Positions 44,022 through 54,052 of a stretch of DNA of 64,000 nt are shown one piece after another. The DNA is from Sphingobacterium rhinopitheci. GTDB lineage: Bacteria > Bacteroidota > Bacteroidia > Sphingobacteriales > Sphingobacteriaceae. Within the stretch, counting starts at the first letter, position 1; each line of letters opens with the position of its first letter. The notes beneath the pieces are model-generated. The model made no database searches. It had not been told where the DNA came from and was given only the letters and a program-made list of their open reading frames with translations. The stretch covers positions 142,613 to 206,612 of the forward strand of contig NZ_JADEYQ010000007.1 of the NCBI RefSeq assembly GCF_022627575.1, in the 5' to 3' direction. The translations under genes were made by a program, and so were the position numbers.

Positions 44022-46895
44022 CTATGCTTCAGCATATGCTTCAATTGGAGGACATGAACAGATCAATGTTCTATCCCCTTGTGATTCGTTCACACGGCCA
44101 ACAGAAGGCCAGAATTTACTTACTTTCAAGTAAGGTAATGGATAAGCTGCTGTTTGACGTGAGTAAGGTCTATCCCACTCATCAGCTGTAACTACAGCTG
44201 CTGTATGCGGTGCATTTTTCAATGCGTTATTTACTTGTTCCACTTCACCAGCTTCTACTGCTGCAATCTCCTGACGAATAGCAATCAAAGCATCGCAGAA
44301 ACGATCTAATTCTGGTTTAGATTCTGATTCTGTAGGCTCTACCATCAATGTACCAGCCACAGGGAATGATACCGTAGGGGCATGGAAACCATAGTCCATC
44401 AAACGCTTAGCGATATCAGCCACTTCAATACCAAAGTTTTTGAAACCACGACAATCTAAGATCATCTCGTGTGCACAACGATCATTCGTTCCTGAATATA
44501 AAACTGGATAGTAGCTTTCTAGGCGTGTTTTGATATAGTTGGCATTCAAGATAGCTGTCTTTGTTGCTGCCGTCAATCCTTCAGCGCCCATCATAGCAAT
44601 ATAAGCATGAGAAATCAATAAGATCGAAGCAGAACCAAATGGTGCTGCAGATACTGCAGTGATACCTTCATCACCAGAGATCTCTACCACCTTGTGATTC
44701 GGCAAGAAAGGAACTAAGTGTGCTGCCACACCAATCGGCCCCATACCTGGACCACCACCACCGTGAGGGATACAGAATGTCTTGTGTAAGTTTAAGTGAC
44801 ATACGTCAGCACCGATAAAACCAGGACTTGTTAGCCCTACTTGTGCATTCATATTGGCACCATCCATATATACTTGACCACCATTCTCATGAATGATATT
44901 ACAGATTTCGATAATTGTTTCTTCAAATACACCATGTGTAGATGGGTAAGTAACCATCAATGAGTTCAAGTTTGCAGCATATTCAATAGCTTTAGCTCTT
45001 AAATCTTCCACATCGATATTACCTTTTTCATCCGTTTTTACTACGACTACTTTTTGACCAGCCATAGAAGCCGAAGCAGGGTTGGTACCGTGTGCTGAGG
45101 CAGGGATCAAACAGATATTACGGTGACCTTCACCACGGCTTTTGTGGTATGCATCGATTACCATCAAGCCTGCATACTCCCCTTGAGCACCTGAGTTAGG
45201 TTGGAACGACATCTTGGCAAAGCCTGTGATCTCGCATAACCAATCATTCAACTCGTTGATCATATGCATATACCCTGAAGTTTGATCTGCAGGAGCAAAA
45301 GGATGTAAGCCACCAAAACGTGCCCATGTAACAGGAACCATCTCTGTGGTAGCATTCAACTTCATCGTACACGACCCCAATGGAATCATAGAGTGACACA
45401 ACGACAAATCTTTAGCCTCTAAAGACTTGATGTAACGCAACATCTCATGCTCTGAATGATAAGAGTTGAAATTAGGGTGTGTCAAGTAAGCCGAAGTACG
45501 TACTAATTCTGCAGGAATAGAAGATCCTAATGCGTTAACAAAATCAGTCAAATCTACCTCATCTTGAGCAATACCTTTTACTTTAGCAAATACACGAACA
45601 ATGGTTTTAATATCTTCAAATGTTGTTGTCTCATCAATAGAGATACCGACAACAGTACCATTATAGAAGAAGTTCAAGCCATTATTTAATGCTTCGCTTT
45701 TTATTCCACCTACTGCTTGTTCACCTACATTGAAACGTAACGTATCAAAGTAAGTTGCATTTACTTGCTCATATCCTAATGCTTGGATAGCTTTATCCGC
45801 CAATTTAGCCAAGTCATTGATACGTGAAGCAATTTTTTGAATGCCTTTAGGTCCGTGATATACAGCATAGAATGAAGCCATAATAGCTAATAATGCTTGT
45901 GCTGTACAAATATTAGAAGATGCTTTATCACGACGGATATGTTGTTCACGCGTCTGTAATGCCATACGCAATGCATATTCGCCGTTTGAATCCGAAGTAA
46001 CGCCAATAATACGGCCTGGGATATTACGTTTATATTCTTCTTTTGTAGCGAAGAATGCTGCGTGCGGACCACCAAAGCCCATTGGTACACCAAAACGCTG
46101 TGAGTTACCTACCACTACATCCGCTCCCCATTCGCCTGGAGGCGTCAATAAAGCCAGTGACATCAAATCTGCTGCTACTGCTACTTTGATACCTTTAGCA
46201 TGTGCTGCTGCAGTAAATGCGGCATAATCTGCTACAGAACCATCTGCTGCAGGGTATTGTAAGAAAGCAGCAAATACATCATCTGCTAAATTATCTTCGT
46301 TAGCATCTGCAACACGAATTTCAACAGCAAAAGGAACAGCTCTAGTATTTAATACATCTAATGTTTGAGGATATACATTTGGAGAAACCAAGAATACATT
46401 AGCAGCTTTATTTTTGCGTGCCGAATACAGCATAAACATAGCTTCAGCTGCAGCTGTAGCCTCGTCCAACAAAGAAGCATTAGCGATTTCTAAACCTGTA
46501 AAATCAGTAACTACAGTTTGGAAATTCAATAAAGCTTGCAAACGCCCCTGTGCAATCTCAGCTTGGTATGGTGTATACTGCGTGTACCATCCTGGATTTT
46601 CAAAAACATTACGTTGAATAACGCCCGGAAGGATCACATCAAAATAACCCTGACCGATATAAGATTTGAAAACTTTATTTTTTTCTGCGATTTGAGCGAT
46701 TTTCTCTAAATAAGCAACTTCACTCAATGCATTAGGAAGATTTAGAGGCTTTCTACGAATCTGAGCAGGTACCGTTTGCTCAATTAATTCATCTAAAGAA
46801 CTTACACCTAAAACGTTTAACATTTCTTCTACATCCGTAGAACTAGGACCGTTGTGGCGATCCTCAAATTTTTCTTGGTAATATACGTTACTCAT
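44022..46895 (-). CDS. gcvP: Glycine dehydrogenase (P protein), single-chain form
   Basis: Decarboxylating subunit of the glycine cleavage system; moves the aminomethyl group to the lipoyl arm of GcvH with release of CO2. The 957-residue length is the fused form with two homologous halves. The PLP lysine is in [20 protein letters not shown] in the second half, and [20 protein letters not shown] is the corresponding area of the first half. A promoter box TATCTTTG lies 88 nt upstream. gcvH is encoded separately at 31886. Confidence 0.96.
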   Translation of the reverse strand: MSNVYYQEKFEDRHNGPSSTDVEEMLNVLGVSSLDELIEQTVPAQIRRKPLNLPNALSEVAYLEKIAQIAEKNKVFKSYIGQGYFDVILPGVIQRNVFENPGWYTQYTPYQAEIAQGRLQALLNFQTVVTDFTGLEIANASLLDEATAAAEAMFMLYSARKNKAANVFLVSPNVYPQTLDVLNTRAVPFAVEIRVADANEDNLADDVFAAFLQYPAADGSVADYAAFTAAAHAKGIKVAVAADLMSLALLTPPGEWGADVVVGNSQRFGVPMGFGGPHAAFFATKEEYKRNIPGRIIGVTSDSNGEYALRMALQTREQHIRRDKASSNICTAQALLAIMASFYAVYHGPKGIQKIASRINDLAKLADKAIQALGYEQVNATYFDTLRFNVGEQAVGGIKSEALNNGLNFFYNGTVVGISIDETTTFEDIKTIVRVFAKVKGIAQDEVDLTDFVNALGSSIPAELVRTSAYLTHPNFNSYHSEHEMLRYIKSLEAKDLSLCHSMIPLGSCTMKLNATTEMVPVTWARFGGLHPFAPADQTSGYMHMINELNDWLCEITGFAKMSFQPNSGAQGEYAGLMVIDAYHKSRGEGHRNICLIPASAHGTNPASASMAGQKVVVVKTDEKGNIDVEDLRAKAIEYAANLNSLMVTYPSTHGVFEETIIEICNIIHENGGQVYMDGANMNAQVGLTSPGFIGADVCHLNLHKTFCIPHGGGGPGMGPIGVAAHLVPFLPNHKVVEISGDEGITAVSAAPFGSASILLISHAYIAMMGAEGLTAATKTAILNANYIKTRLESYYPVLYSGTNDRCAHEMILDCRGFKNFGIEVADIAKRLMDYGFHAPTVSFPVAGTLMVEPTESESKPELDRFCDALIAIRQEIAAVEAGEVEQVNNALKNAPHTAAVVTADEWDRPYSRQTAAYPLPYLKVSKFWPSVGRVNESQGDRTLICSCPPIEAYAEA

Positions 46896-46982
46896 CGCGC
46901 CCCTTAATTGGAAGTATTGTTTTTTATTAACTCTTTAACAGACAATTTAGTTCTATTAGCAACTAAAGAGTCTCCGGATGAG

Positions 46983-46990
46983 CAAAGATA
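46983..46990 (-). promoter_or_regulatory. -7 promoter box of gcvP
   Basis: TATCTTTG on the minus strand leaves a leader of about 85 nt before the ATG. I saw no glycine-riboswitch signature in the leader by eye. Confidence 0.5.
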
Positions 46991-47183
46991 CGTTATTTAT
47001 ACTAAAATAACAGGTATAAAAAGTTTGTAATTAAGGGAATAAATAAGTCAAACGTTTGCATAAAAACTACTTGTTCAAGCTATTTATTGCGATATTTTAA
47101 AAACCTTAATAAGGAAAGTAAATTCTGTACCTGAGAATTACTTTATTCTTGAAATAAATACGATTTCTTTTACCTTTATTAGG

Positions 47184-47567
47184 ATGTATACGATAGGATT
47201 AATAAAATATGTAATTGCTTGGTTTGTAATAATCGCATTAGGACTAATCTCCAGACAAGTAAATCAAATACCACCTCTTATAGGTGATATACTGTATGCT
47301 GTGATGGTATATTTGATGTTTAGAATTCTATTGCTTTCGAAAGCCTTAAAAAATGCATTTTATGCTACGATAATATTTTGTTTCGTAATAGAGTTCTTGC
47401 AATTAGTACAATGGGCGCCCTTAATTTGGATACGCCAACATCCTTTATTGAGGTTGGTATTTGGTCAAGGATTTTTGTGTTCGGACCTTCTAGCATACCT
47501 TATAGGTGGATTAATAGCTTATTATATGGATGTCCGTTTTCTATACAATTTAGGTCGAAGAAAATAA
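47184..47567 (+). CDS. DUF2809 family membrane protein
   Basis: A 127-residue inner-membrane protein with about four hydrophobic segments (IKYVIAWFVIIALGLISRQV; IGDILYAVMVYLMFRILLLS; LRLVFGQGFLCSDLLAYLIG). The layout, including Gly-Asp between helices 1 and 2 and the Cys-Ser-Asp region, fits the DUF2809 family. Its role is not known. It stands alone between gcvP and a cysteine-hydrolase gene, without a clear promoter match. Confidence 0.75.
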   Translation: MYTIGLIKYVIAWFVIIALGLISRQVNQIPPLIGDILYAVMVYLMFRILLLSKALKNAFYATIIFCFVIEFLQLVQWAPLIWIRQHPLLRLVFGQGFLCSDLLAYLIGGLIAYYMDVRFLYNLGRRK

Positions 47568-47827
47568 AAACGTATAAACGATCTTAGACTTCTTTCCCCT
47601 TTATATCATATATAGAAGATTCTTTTTTGATTACTCATTATACAATTATAGTATCATGACTTAAGCTATTTTCAATACACTTGATATTGTAATCAATCCC
47701 ATCGCAGCTACAACTCAACACAAAATAACGATTTATATAAATTATCTTATTAAAATCAACATCAGAATAATAAATCAACAATAATTAAAAAAAGGGTAAC
47801 AAAACTAAAGCATCGATGCTTAAAGAA

Positions 47828-48463
47828 TTATTTGAGCTCTCCTACTTTAAATATATTATTGGAAGCAGCTAGTCCATTGGGATTACAACCCAATTCACCT
47901 TCTGGCACTTTGAGATTTTTGTTTTTATAATAATTCTCCCAAAAAACATGTGTTTTGCCTGTTTTAGGGTCTATAAAAGTCATCGGTTCTAATTGAAAAA
48001 TCTGTGACTCTCGAAAAGCTCTTTCTACAAAATCAGAACAATAATAAGAATCTACATTTAATATATAATCAAAATTATAAGGCTTACCAATTAAAGATTC
48101 TGCCTTAGTAATCGCTTTACGAATCAGCTGCTCATCATTAGCATACAATCTATAGACATCAATTTTCTGCCCCGCCTTTGTTTGATTTTTCAAAAAAGAA
48201 TGTAACCTTTGACTTTGTGAGCCTCCTTTAGAAGCAGCATGTAAAACATAATATTTATTCCCTTTGATTTTTAGGATTCCAATATGATCATAAGACGTAT
48301 TTTTCGTTGTTTGAGTGACATCATCTATAGCACCAGAAAGACCGGATTGTGCGGCAGTAACAAACATTAAATCCCCGTTTTCCAAAAATGATGTTTGATG
48401 TGTTTTACAACTTACAAACAATAAAAGACCAAAAAAAAGAAAGGCTATTTTGAAATACTTCAT
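47828..48463 (-). CDS. YiiX/NlpC-P60-type cysteine hydrolase, lipoprotein
   Basis: A 211-residue lipoprotein (lipobox LLFVSC near residue 19) with a papain-like NlpC/P60 core of the YiiX type. The His is expected in SYDHIGILKI, and the Cys in YYCSDFVERAF, with the order His before Cys in sequence as in the permuted YiiX group. It probably cuts amide bonds in peptidoglycan stems or lipids, outside the cytoplasm. The ATG at 48463 gives a clean signal peptide (MKYFKIAFLFFGLLLF). Confidence 0.85.
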   Translation of the reverse strand: MKYFKIAFLFFGLLLFVSCKTHQTSFLENGDLMFVTAAQSGLSGAIDDVTQTTKNTSYDHIGILKIKGNKYYVLHAASKGGSQSQRLHSFLKNQTKAGQKIDVYRLYANDEQLIRKAITKAESLIGKPYNFDYILNVDSYYCSDFVERAFRESQIFQLEPMTFIDPKTGKTHVFWENYYKNKNLKVPEGELGCNPNGLAASNNIFKVGELK

Positions 48464-48802
48464 CCTATATAAATACATTATTCCATTGCAATTTCACCAA
48501 AAAATCCTCACTAACAAAATCATATCAACCATTTGTAAATAAAAATACCAAGCAGCTATTTTTCAATATACTAAATTGTATACCCCAGCTTCACTAAAAG
48601 CATATTATATATTAGTTGATAACAAACATCTGCCGCTGAGCAATCCATAACATTTAAAGCGAACCCTCAAAAAAAGATGAAGCTATTCAAAAATATAATA
48701 CAAATTGCAATCAACATTTGTTAAACAAAAAGCAGTGATTAACATTTATTGTATTAAACCTACAATACAGAAAAGGTCCTAATACAATAAATATTTATAG
48801 CC
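48464..48802. other. Divergent gap before the broken lipoprotein gene
   Basis: 339 bp of very AT-rich DNA. I see no ORF of note; it should hold the promoters of the hydrolase and the lipoprotein remnant, but no good TAnnTTTG was found in place. Confidence 0.4.
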
Positions 48803-49138
48803 ATGAAATATCTAACTACAATATTATTAGCTAGCATACATTTGACTAGCTGCGCTTCATTAAGAGGTCCAGACTTCAGAAAATAGAATTAGGGCTATCA
48901 AAAGAACAAGTCATCAAACGTCTTGGTGACAAATACAGCATTATCTCAGCAAAAAAAATATAATGACGGAACCATGGAAATATATGAATCCCTTAACGTT
49001 CCGAGTATTGCAGCCACATCCGAGGCAGATTATAACTGGCTATTTTTCTTTGATAATGAGCTAGATGATTGGGGACCACAGCAAAACTACCTACATTTTG
49101 ATAACAATAGAGATTACAGAAGAGATAATAAACGATAA
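48803..49138 (+). pseudogene. Small lipoprotein gene with two frameshifts
   Basis: The first frame gives a signal peptide with a lipobox (MKYLTTILLASIHLTSCASL), then stops at GPDFRK. The second frame continues IELGLSKEQVIKRLGDKYSI and stops at SAKKI. The third frame continues QKKYNDGTMEIYESLNVPSI to NKR at 49138. Together these make one 110-residue lipoprotein like small BamE/SmpA-type proteins (GLSKEQVIKRLGD motif). The shifts fall at a run of four A near 48885 and a run of eight A near 48953. It may be a pseudogene, a sequencing error, or phase-variable. Confidence 0.75.
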
Positions 49139-49168
49139 CTCCAGAATCAAGATTCTAGAGTTATTTGC
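49133..49168 (-). terminator. Terminator between the lipoprotein remnant and bshC
   Basis: GATAACTCCAGAATC / GATTCTAGAGTTATT inverted repeat of about 15 bp with one mismatch overlaps the end of the lipoprotein gene and lies just after the bshC stop. Confidence 0.7.
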
Positions 49169-50758
49169 TTAATATAATATTGTAAATTTAAAATCTAAGG
49201 GTTTGAAATGCTTTACTAATTCTTTGACTAAATCATCACCGTATTTGACATATAGTGTAGCAAAATTTTCGGAACGCTCCTGCAATCCACCGTTCGGGAA
49301 CAACTTGTCCTTGAGACGTTGTATTTGTATCAAAGCATCTTCATGGTTTCTTTTATCAGCTTTCAGAAGTTTCTTCTCTAAACTATTGATTGCTTTTTTG
49401 AGACGTGCTTTTACAGCATCGGCACTTGGCCCTAAACTAGCATCAATCTTATGCGTACGCAATTTTATCTTTCCAAATATAGCATTCAATTCCATCCATT
49501 CGTCGCGTAAAGTCAGCCGATGTGTGGTATGACGACGCACATATTCATTCTGCAGAGCAGTAGTACTTTTAAATATACTCTTGAAAGTCAGATCCAATCT
49601 AAAAATCTTTGAAGCGACACTATCATCCGTTATCATAGCTGAATTGCGCGGTATCAATATAGGATAAGGAACCCCAAATTGGTCAAAATTAGCTTTAAAT
49701 TGCAACCAATAAACGATCTCTGCACCACCCCCTATATAAGCTAAGTTGGGAAGGATTACCTCTTGATACAAAGGACGCATAACGACATTTGGGCTAAATC
49801 GCTCTGGAAAATCATTTATCTCTTTCTTGATTTGGTCCTCGGTAAAGAATATATTTTGATGCAGCACCTCATAAAGACCATCTTCAGTCTTTACTATACG
49901 TTCTCTAAACTCTGGTGTTAGGTAAAAGAAATTGCAGGGACGTGCATGTACTTGAGTCGTAAATCCTTTTTCTTCTAATTCAGTGGATGTTTTAGAAATC
50001 GCTTGAAAGCTTTTTTCTGCTAATATATCTTCTTCAATAATAGGTTTAAACACGGTTTTCAAAGCCTTATTATCCGCATCGACAATTACTAAACCATACT
50101 CCTTGAACAGTGCATTTGCCAATACGCGCGTCGCATCAGCGAGGTTACGATTTCTCAAATAAGCCTCTTCAACAAAAGATGCCAATACAGCAGAATTATC
50201 TGACAAGCCGAGCATCCCGATATACTGACGCACTACCTGCACCATCGAGCTGGTATCCATGGTTCCTGTTCCAGAAATACCCGGTACATCCCACACTATT
50301 TTTTTGCCATAAACTCTAGTATTGTTTATTTCTTCAAAATCATGATCCTCCGATGCCATCCAATACACAGGAACAAAATCTTTATCGGGAAATTGATTTT
50401 TAAGATCTTGTGCCAACCGAATGGCAGATACAATCTTAAAAATAAAATACAATGGCCCAGTAAATATATTAAGCTGATGTCCAGTAGTTATCGTAAAGGT
50501 ATTTTCACTTCGCAAAAGCTCAATATTAGCTTTTACCTGCGGAGCAAGATCCAACAAATCACCGTATTGATCTGTCAATGTATTCACAAGGACCTCTCTA
50601 TGCTGAAAGGTTGATTTTAGGGCAATCTGCTCCCCAAAACCAGTATAATGAGGCATATTTCCATAAAAAGGCTTTAGCTCTTCATTTCTGTCGATATATG
50701 CTAATAACGTTTTAGAAAAACTATTAGTGTCTTTATAATCTATATAGGTAGCTTTCAT
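49169..50758 (-). CDS. bshC: Bacillithiol synthase, cysteine-adding enzyme
   Basis: Adds cysteine to glucosaminyl-malate to complete bacillithiol, the low-molecular-weight thiol of Firmicutes and many Bacteroidota. The 529-residue length is normal. Family blocks include TGHQLNIFTGPLYFIFKIVS, YWMASEDHDFEEINNT and AYIGGGAEIVYWLQ, with a C-terminal coiled coil (about 425-480). No bshA or bshB is in the window; the PIG-L protein at 17212 is too large and secreted to be BshB. A promoter box TACTTTTG lies 18 nt upstream. Confidence 0.94.
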   Translation of the reverse strand: MKATYIDYKDTNSFSKTLLAYIDRNEELKPFYGNMPHYTGFGEQIALKSTFQHREVLVNTLTDQYGDLLDLAPQVKANIELLRSENTFTITTGHQLNIFTGPLYFIFKIVSAIRLAQDLKNQFPDKDFVPVYWMASEDHDFEEINNTRVYGKKIVWDVPGISGTGTMDTSSMVQVVRQYIGMLGLSDNSAVLASFVEEAYLRNRNLADATRVLANALFKEYGLVIVDADNKALKTVFKPIIEEDILAEKSFQAISKTSTELEEKGFTTQVHARPCNFFYLTPEFRERIVKTEDGLYEVLHQNIFFTEDQIKKEINDFPERFSPNVVMRPLYQEVILPNLAYIGGGAEIVYWLQFKANFDQFGVPYPILIPRNSAMITDDSVASKIFRLDLTFKSIFKSTTALQNEYVRRHTTHRLTLRDEWMELNAIFGKIKLRTHKIDASLGPSADAVKARLKKAINSLEKKLLKADKRNHEDALIQIQRLKDKLFPNGGLQERSENFATLYVKYGDDLVKELVKHFKPLDFKFTILY

Positions 50759-50776
50759 CTAATTCTTAAAATAGAA

Positions 50777-50784
50777 ACAAAAGT
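50777..50784 (-). promoter_or_regulatory. -7 promoter box of bshC
   Basis: TACTTTTG on the minus strand, 18 nt before the bshC ATG. Confidence 0.5.
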
Positions 50785-50929
50785 ATAGTGTTTCGGTATA
50801 CAATTTACAGAAAAAAACAAAATGCTCTTGATTTAGTGCAAATTATAGCGAAGATTTGACAAAGAAAGCTGTCAAAACTGGTCTTTCATGTTCTGAATAA
50901 CATATAAAGCTCGCTTTAGTATCTTAACA

Positions 50930-51900
50930 CATCTCTTTGAGATCCTTCCTGTCGTCAGGATGACAAGTAAGTATAGATGTCATGTTGAACGTAGTGAAAT
51001 AGCTATACATCATGAAACCTATCTTTAGATCCTTCCTGTCGTCAGGATGACAATGTAAGGTTCTTTTGTGCTTTAGATGTCATGTTGAACAAAGTGAAAC
51101 ATCTCTACAGCATGAAACCTATGTTTAGATCCTTCCTGTCGTCTGGATGACAACATAAGTATAGATGTCATGTTGAACGTAGTGAAACATCTCTACAGCA
51201 TGAAACCTATGTTTAGATCCTTCCTGCGATCAGGATGACAGGAAGGTTATTAGTTTAGACTGTCATGTTGAACAAAGTGAAACAGCTCTACATCATGAAA
51301 CCTATCTTTAGATCCTTCCTAATATCTGGATGACAAGTAAGTATAGATGTCATGTTGAACAAAGTGAAACATCTCTAGATCAACATCTTTTGAGATCCTT
51401 CCTAATATCTGGATGACAATGTAAGGTTCTTTTGTGCTTAATCTGTCATGTTGAACAAAGTGAAACAGCTCTACAGCATGAAACCTATCTTTAGATCCTT
51501 CCTGTCGTCAGGATGACAAGTAAGTATAGATGTCATGTTGAACAAAGTGAAATAGCTCTACAGCATGAAACCTATGTTTAGATCCTTCCTAATATCTGGA
51601 TGACAATGTAAGGTTATTAGTTTAGACTGTCATGTTGAACAAAGTGAAATAGCTCTACAGCATGAAACCTATGTTTAGATCCTTCCTAATATCTGGATGA
51701 CAGGAAGGTTATTAGTTTAGACTGTCATGTTGAACAAAGTGAAATAGCTCTACAGCATGAAACCTATGTTTAGATCCTTCCTGCGATCAGGATGACAGGA
51801 AGGTTATTAGTTTAGACTGTCATGTTGAACAAAGTGAAACAGCTATACATCAACATCTTTTGAGATTCTTGCTAATGTCAGGAAAACAAAACTTTTTAAA
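50930..51900. repeat. Eleven-unit array of a ~90-bp palindromic repeat
   Basis: The core GATCCTTCCT (last unit GATTCTTGCT) recurs at 50941, 51028, 51128, 51216, 51311, 51393, 51494, 51581, 51678, 51773 and 51863; spacing varies from 82 to 101 bp. Each unit has a CCTG...CAGG or AATATCTGG variant, then ATGACA, a variable spacer, TGTCATGTTGAAC, AAAGTGAAA and CATCT or AGCTCTACAGCATGAAACC. ATGACA / TGTCAT and AGATGT / ACATCT form inverted repeats. Spacers come in three kinds (AAGTAAGTATAGA, AATGTAAGGTTCTTTTGTG, AGGAAGGTTATTAG) mixed along the array. Not CRISPR, because spacers recur. Confidence 0.92.
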
Positions 51901-51918
51901 AAGACCTTATAATTCCCA

Positions 51919-53232
51919 TTAAACCGTTTTCACAAATTTCTCGTCATAATTCTCAATATCAATGATATATTGATTTTGAATCAAGAAATCATAGAGCGGT
52001 TTTGCTTCGTCAGACACTTTCAAATTTTTTGTTGTGACGATTAGGTTTTCCTTTTTATTAAGATACGGATACGCATATAGCTTCACATTCTTACTAAACA
52101 TACCCGATATATAAGACAGCAACTCATTTGAATAATTATCTTTATTATAATTGTCTGAATTAAAGATATTTTTCAAGTTAGAAACATTAGTTGCGATACC
52201 TACATGTTTAGGTTTGAAGTTTTTGACAAATTCCGCTAATTGATTGTTACGTCTAAAGTTAGAAACCATCACATTATTACCTGTTGCACAAAGCTCCTCG
52301 GCACGTTCCGCAAAATAACGTAAATCATCAATTGTCAATTCTTGATCCTCATCCAATACATTACCCATCAATACTTCTATCAACACGATAATATCCTCTT
52401 GCTTAGCGCCCGTATTTTTCTTAAACTGCTCTACAGCGAGGTTGAAAAGATCAAAGTTGGGCAAAGATTTTTGGCGATATTTGGTACGAAGAACAATTAT
52501 ATTTTTCTTATATAAGTAATCTTTAATCTGTGCCGGTTTGCCATTAGGTTTGAAAATCGCCGCATTAGAAAAACCTTTAGATATCAAATAAAGATTCAAA
52601 AGACGCTCATTAACATTTTCAAAAACAGGACCTGATACCTTAACCATATCAATTTCTACAGAACCTATAGAAAGATTATCAGCCAAAGATTCGATCATTG
52701 TTTGTGGATTCTGCGCATAATAATACGCCGCAAATACTAAGTTTACACCTAGCACCCCTAAAACAGTAGATTGAAGGCGGTTATCAGAATCTAATAACCT
52801 CACGTGAATAATAATTTCATTTACAGGGCCATCTACTTCATGTTGGAAACGAATCCCCAACCATCCGTGCGGCTCATTAGTTTTCGTAAAATTTAGGGTA
52901 GTAACGGTATCTGCAAAAGCAAAAAAACGCTTGTTATCATATTTTTCCATATGCAAACGCTCTGTCAACAGATTAAATTCGTGGGTAAGCATCTTAGTCA
53001 GACGCGTTCTACTCACATAACGTCCCGATTCTTCAGCACCATATATAGCATCCGAGAAAGTCATATCATAGGCAGACATTGTCTTTGCTATTGTTCCTGA
53101 TGCTGCACCAGCTTCAAAAAAATTGCGTGCTACTTCTTGTCCAGCTCCAATTTCAGCAAATGTGCCATAGATTGCTGGATCAAGATTAATCTTTAAAGCC
53201 TTGCGCTTTGTCTCAAATATCTCTCTTGCCAT
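51919..53232 (-). CDS. Conserved cytoplasmic protein of unknown function
   Basis: A 437-residue protein with no signal peptide, membrane segment or motif I can name. It is rich in alpha/beta elements: FAEIGAGQEVARNFFEAGAA, then GTIAKTMSAYDMTFSDAIYG near the start, and VMVSNFRRNNQLAEFVKNFK, KPKHVGIATNVSNLKNIF later, which hint at a nucleotide- or phosphate-binding core. Close relatives are common in Bacteroidota and some other bacteria and are sometimes given unrelated names in databases. The strongly conserved N-terminus suggests a catalytic or cofactor role. Its ATG lies 5 nt after a -7 box. Confidence 0.75.
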   Translation of the reverse strand: MAREIFETKRKALKINLDPAIYGTFAEIGAGQEVARNFFEAGAASGTIAKTMSAYDMTFSDAIYGAEESGRYVSRTRLTKMLTHEFNLLTERLHMEKYDNKRFFAFADTVTTLNFTKTNEPHGWLGIRFQHEVDGPVNEIIIHVRLLDSDNRLQSTVLGVLGVNLVFAAYYYAQNPQTMIESLADNLSIGSVEIDMVKVSGPVFENVNERLLNLYLISKGFSNAAIFKPNGKPAQIKDYLYKKNIIVLRTKYRQKSLPNFDLFNLAVEQFKKNTGAKQEDIIVLIEVLMGNVLDEDQELTIDDLRYFAERAEELCATGNNVMVSNFRRNNQLAEFVKNFKPKHVGIATNVSNLKNIFNSDNYNKDNYSNELLSYISGMFSKNVKLYAYPYLNKKENLIVTTKNLKVSDEAKPLYDFLIQNQYIIDIENYDEKFVKTV

Positions 53233-53237
53233 GACAA

Positions 53238-53245
53238 CAAAGTTA
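53238..53245 (-). promoter_or_regulatory. -7 box of the unknown conserved gene
   Basis: TAACTTTG on the minus strand ends 5 nt before the ATG at 53232, implying a leaderless mRNA. Confidence 0.5.
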
Positions 53246-53469
53246 TGAAAATGTGTTTAAAAAAGAGGATTTTAAACGATTAATGCACGATAAACGAAGA
53301 TACTATAGCAAAAAAGGCACTTTTAGGGCCAAAATAGTACGGCCTTGAGTTTTGCATAGCCAAATATTTATCCCAGAGTGTCACGCGTATAATTGTATTC
53401 TAGCAGTCATCAATCAAGTAATAGCAACATACCTAAAAACTGCTGCAATAAAAGATAACCTTATTACAA

Positions 53470-53506
53470 AGAAATGGGCTTGATTATAACAAGCCCATTT
53501 CTTTAA
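53470..53506 (-). terminator. Terminator overlapping the NUDIX stop
   Basis: AAAGAAATGGGCTTG / CAAGCCCATTTCTTT inverted repeat; its right arm covers the last codons of the NUDIX gene. Confidence 0.75.
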
Positions 53507-54029
53507 GCGTATAAAACAACGCTGAGGTATGCAAGGCCTGCCCTATTTTATTCTGAAACAGAAGCTCTTTAACCTCCTCTATTGTTAGTTCTACCACTTC
53601 AATATCTTCAGAACTATCCAAATCCTGATCTTGGACCTTGACGCCACCTGTCAACAGATAAGTATAAGTAAGATTGGCACTGGTTGCTGGATTGGCATAC
53701 AATTTACAGATGTACTTGCTATCTGTAAATGCATACCCCGTCTCTTCCAACAATTCTCTTTTAGCAGCATCTTGAGGGTCTTCACCATCCTCAACAACAC
53801 CGGCAGGTAACTCCACAAAAATATCATGTGCCCCGTGTCTATATTGTCGTACCAGCAAGATTGTATTCTGCTTTGTAATACCTATCATATTGACCCAGGT
53901 AGGATATTCCAAAACATAGTATTCATCTTTGATCACACCATTAGGTAGCTGCATCTTATCGACACGCAATGTAGCCCAAGGACGTTGAATAATATATTTA
54001 GAGTCGAGTACCTTCCATTTTTCTATCAT
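53484..54029 (-). CDS. NUDIX hydrolase, ADP-ribose pyrophosphatase-like
   Basis: A 181-residue NUDIX enzyme. The box GVVEDGEDPQDAAKRELLEE followed by TG matches GX5EX7REUXEEXGU at about 77-99. Its length and the flanking strands (YYVLEYPTWVNMIGI, then TILLVRQYRHGAHDIFVELP) are like ADP-ribose pyrophosphatases of the NudF/YffH type. It probably breaks down a nucleoside diphosphate sugar. It lies 23 bp after the phosphohexomutase gene and is likely cotranscribed. Confidence 0.88.
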   Translation of the reverse strand: MIEKWKVLDSKYIIQRPWATLRVDKMQLPNGVIKDEYYVLEYPTWVNMIGITKQNTILLVRQYRHGAHDIFVELPAGVVEDGEDPQDAAKRELLEETGYAFTDSKYICKLYANPATSANLTYTYLLTGGVKVQDQDLDSSEDIEVVELTIEEVKELLFQNKIGQALHTSALFYTLKEMGLL

Positions 54030-54052
54030 ATATTTCTATTGAGGCTATATAA

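Noticed and set aside
50930..51900. CRISPR array
   Set aside because: Units are 82-101 bp, the conserved part is long and imperfect, the intervening parts recur in the same few kinds, and no cas genes are near.
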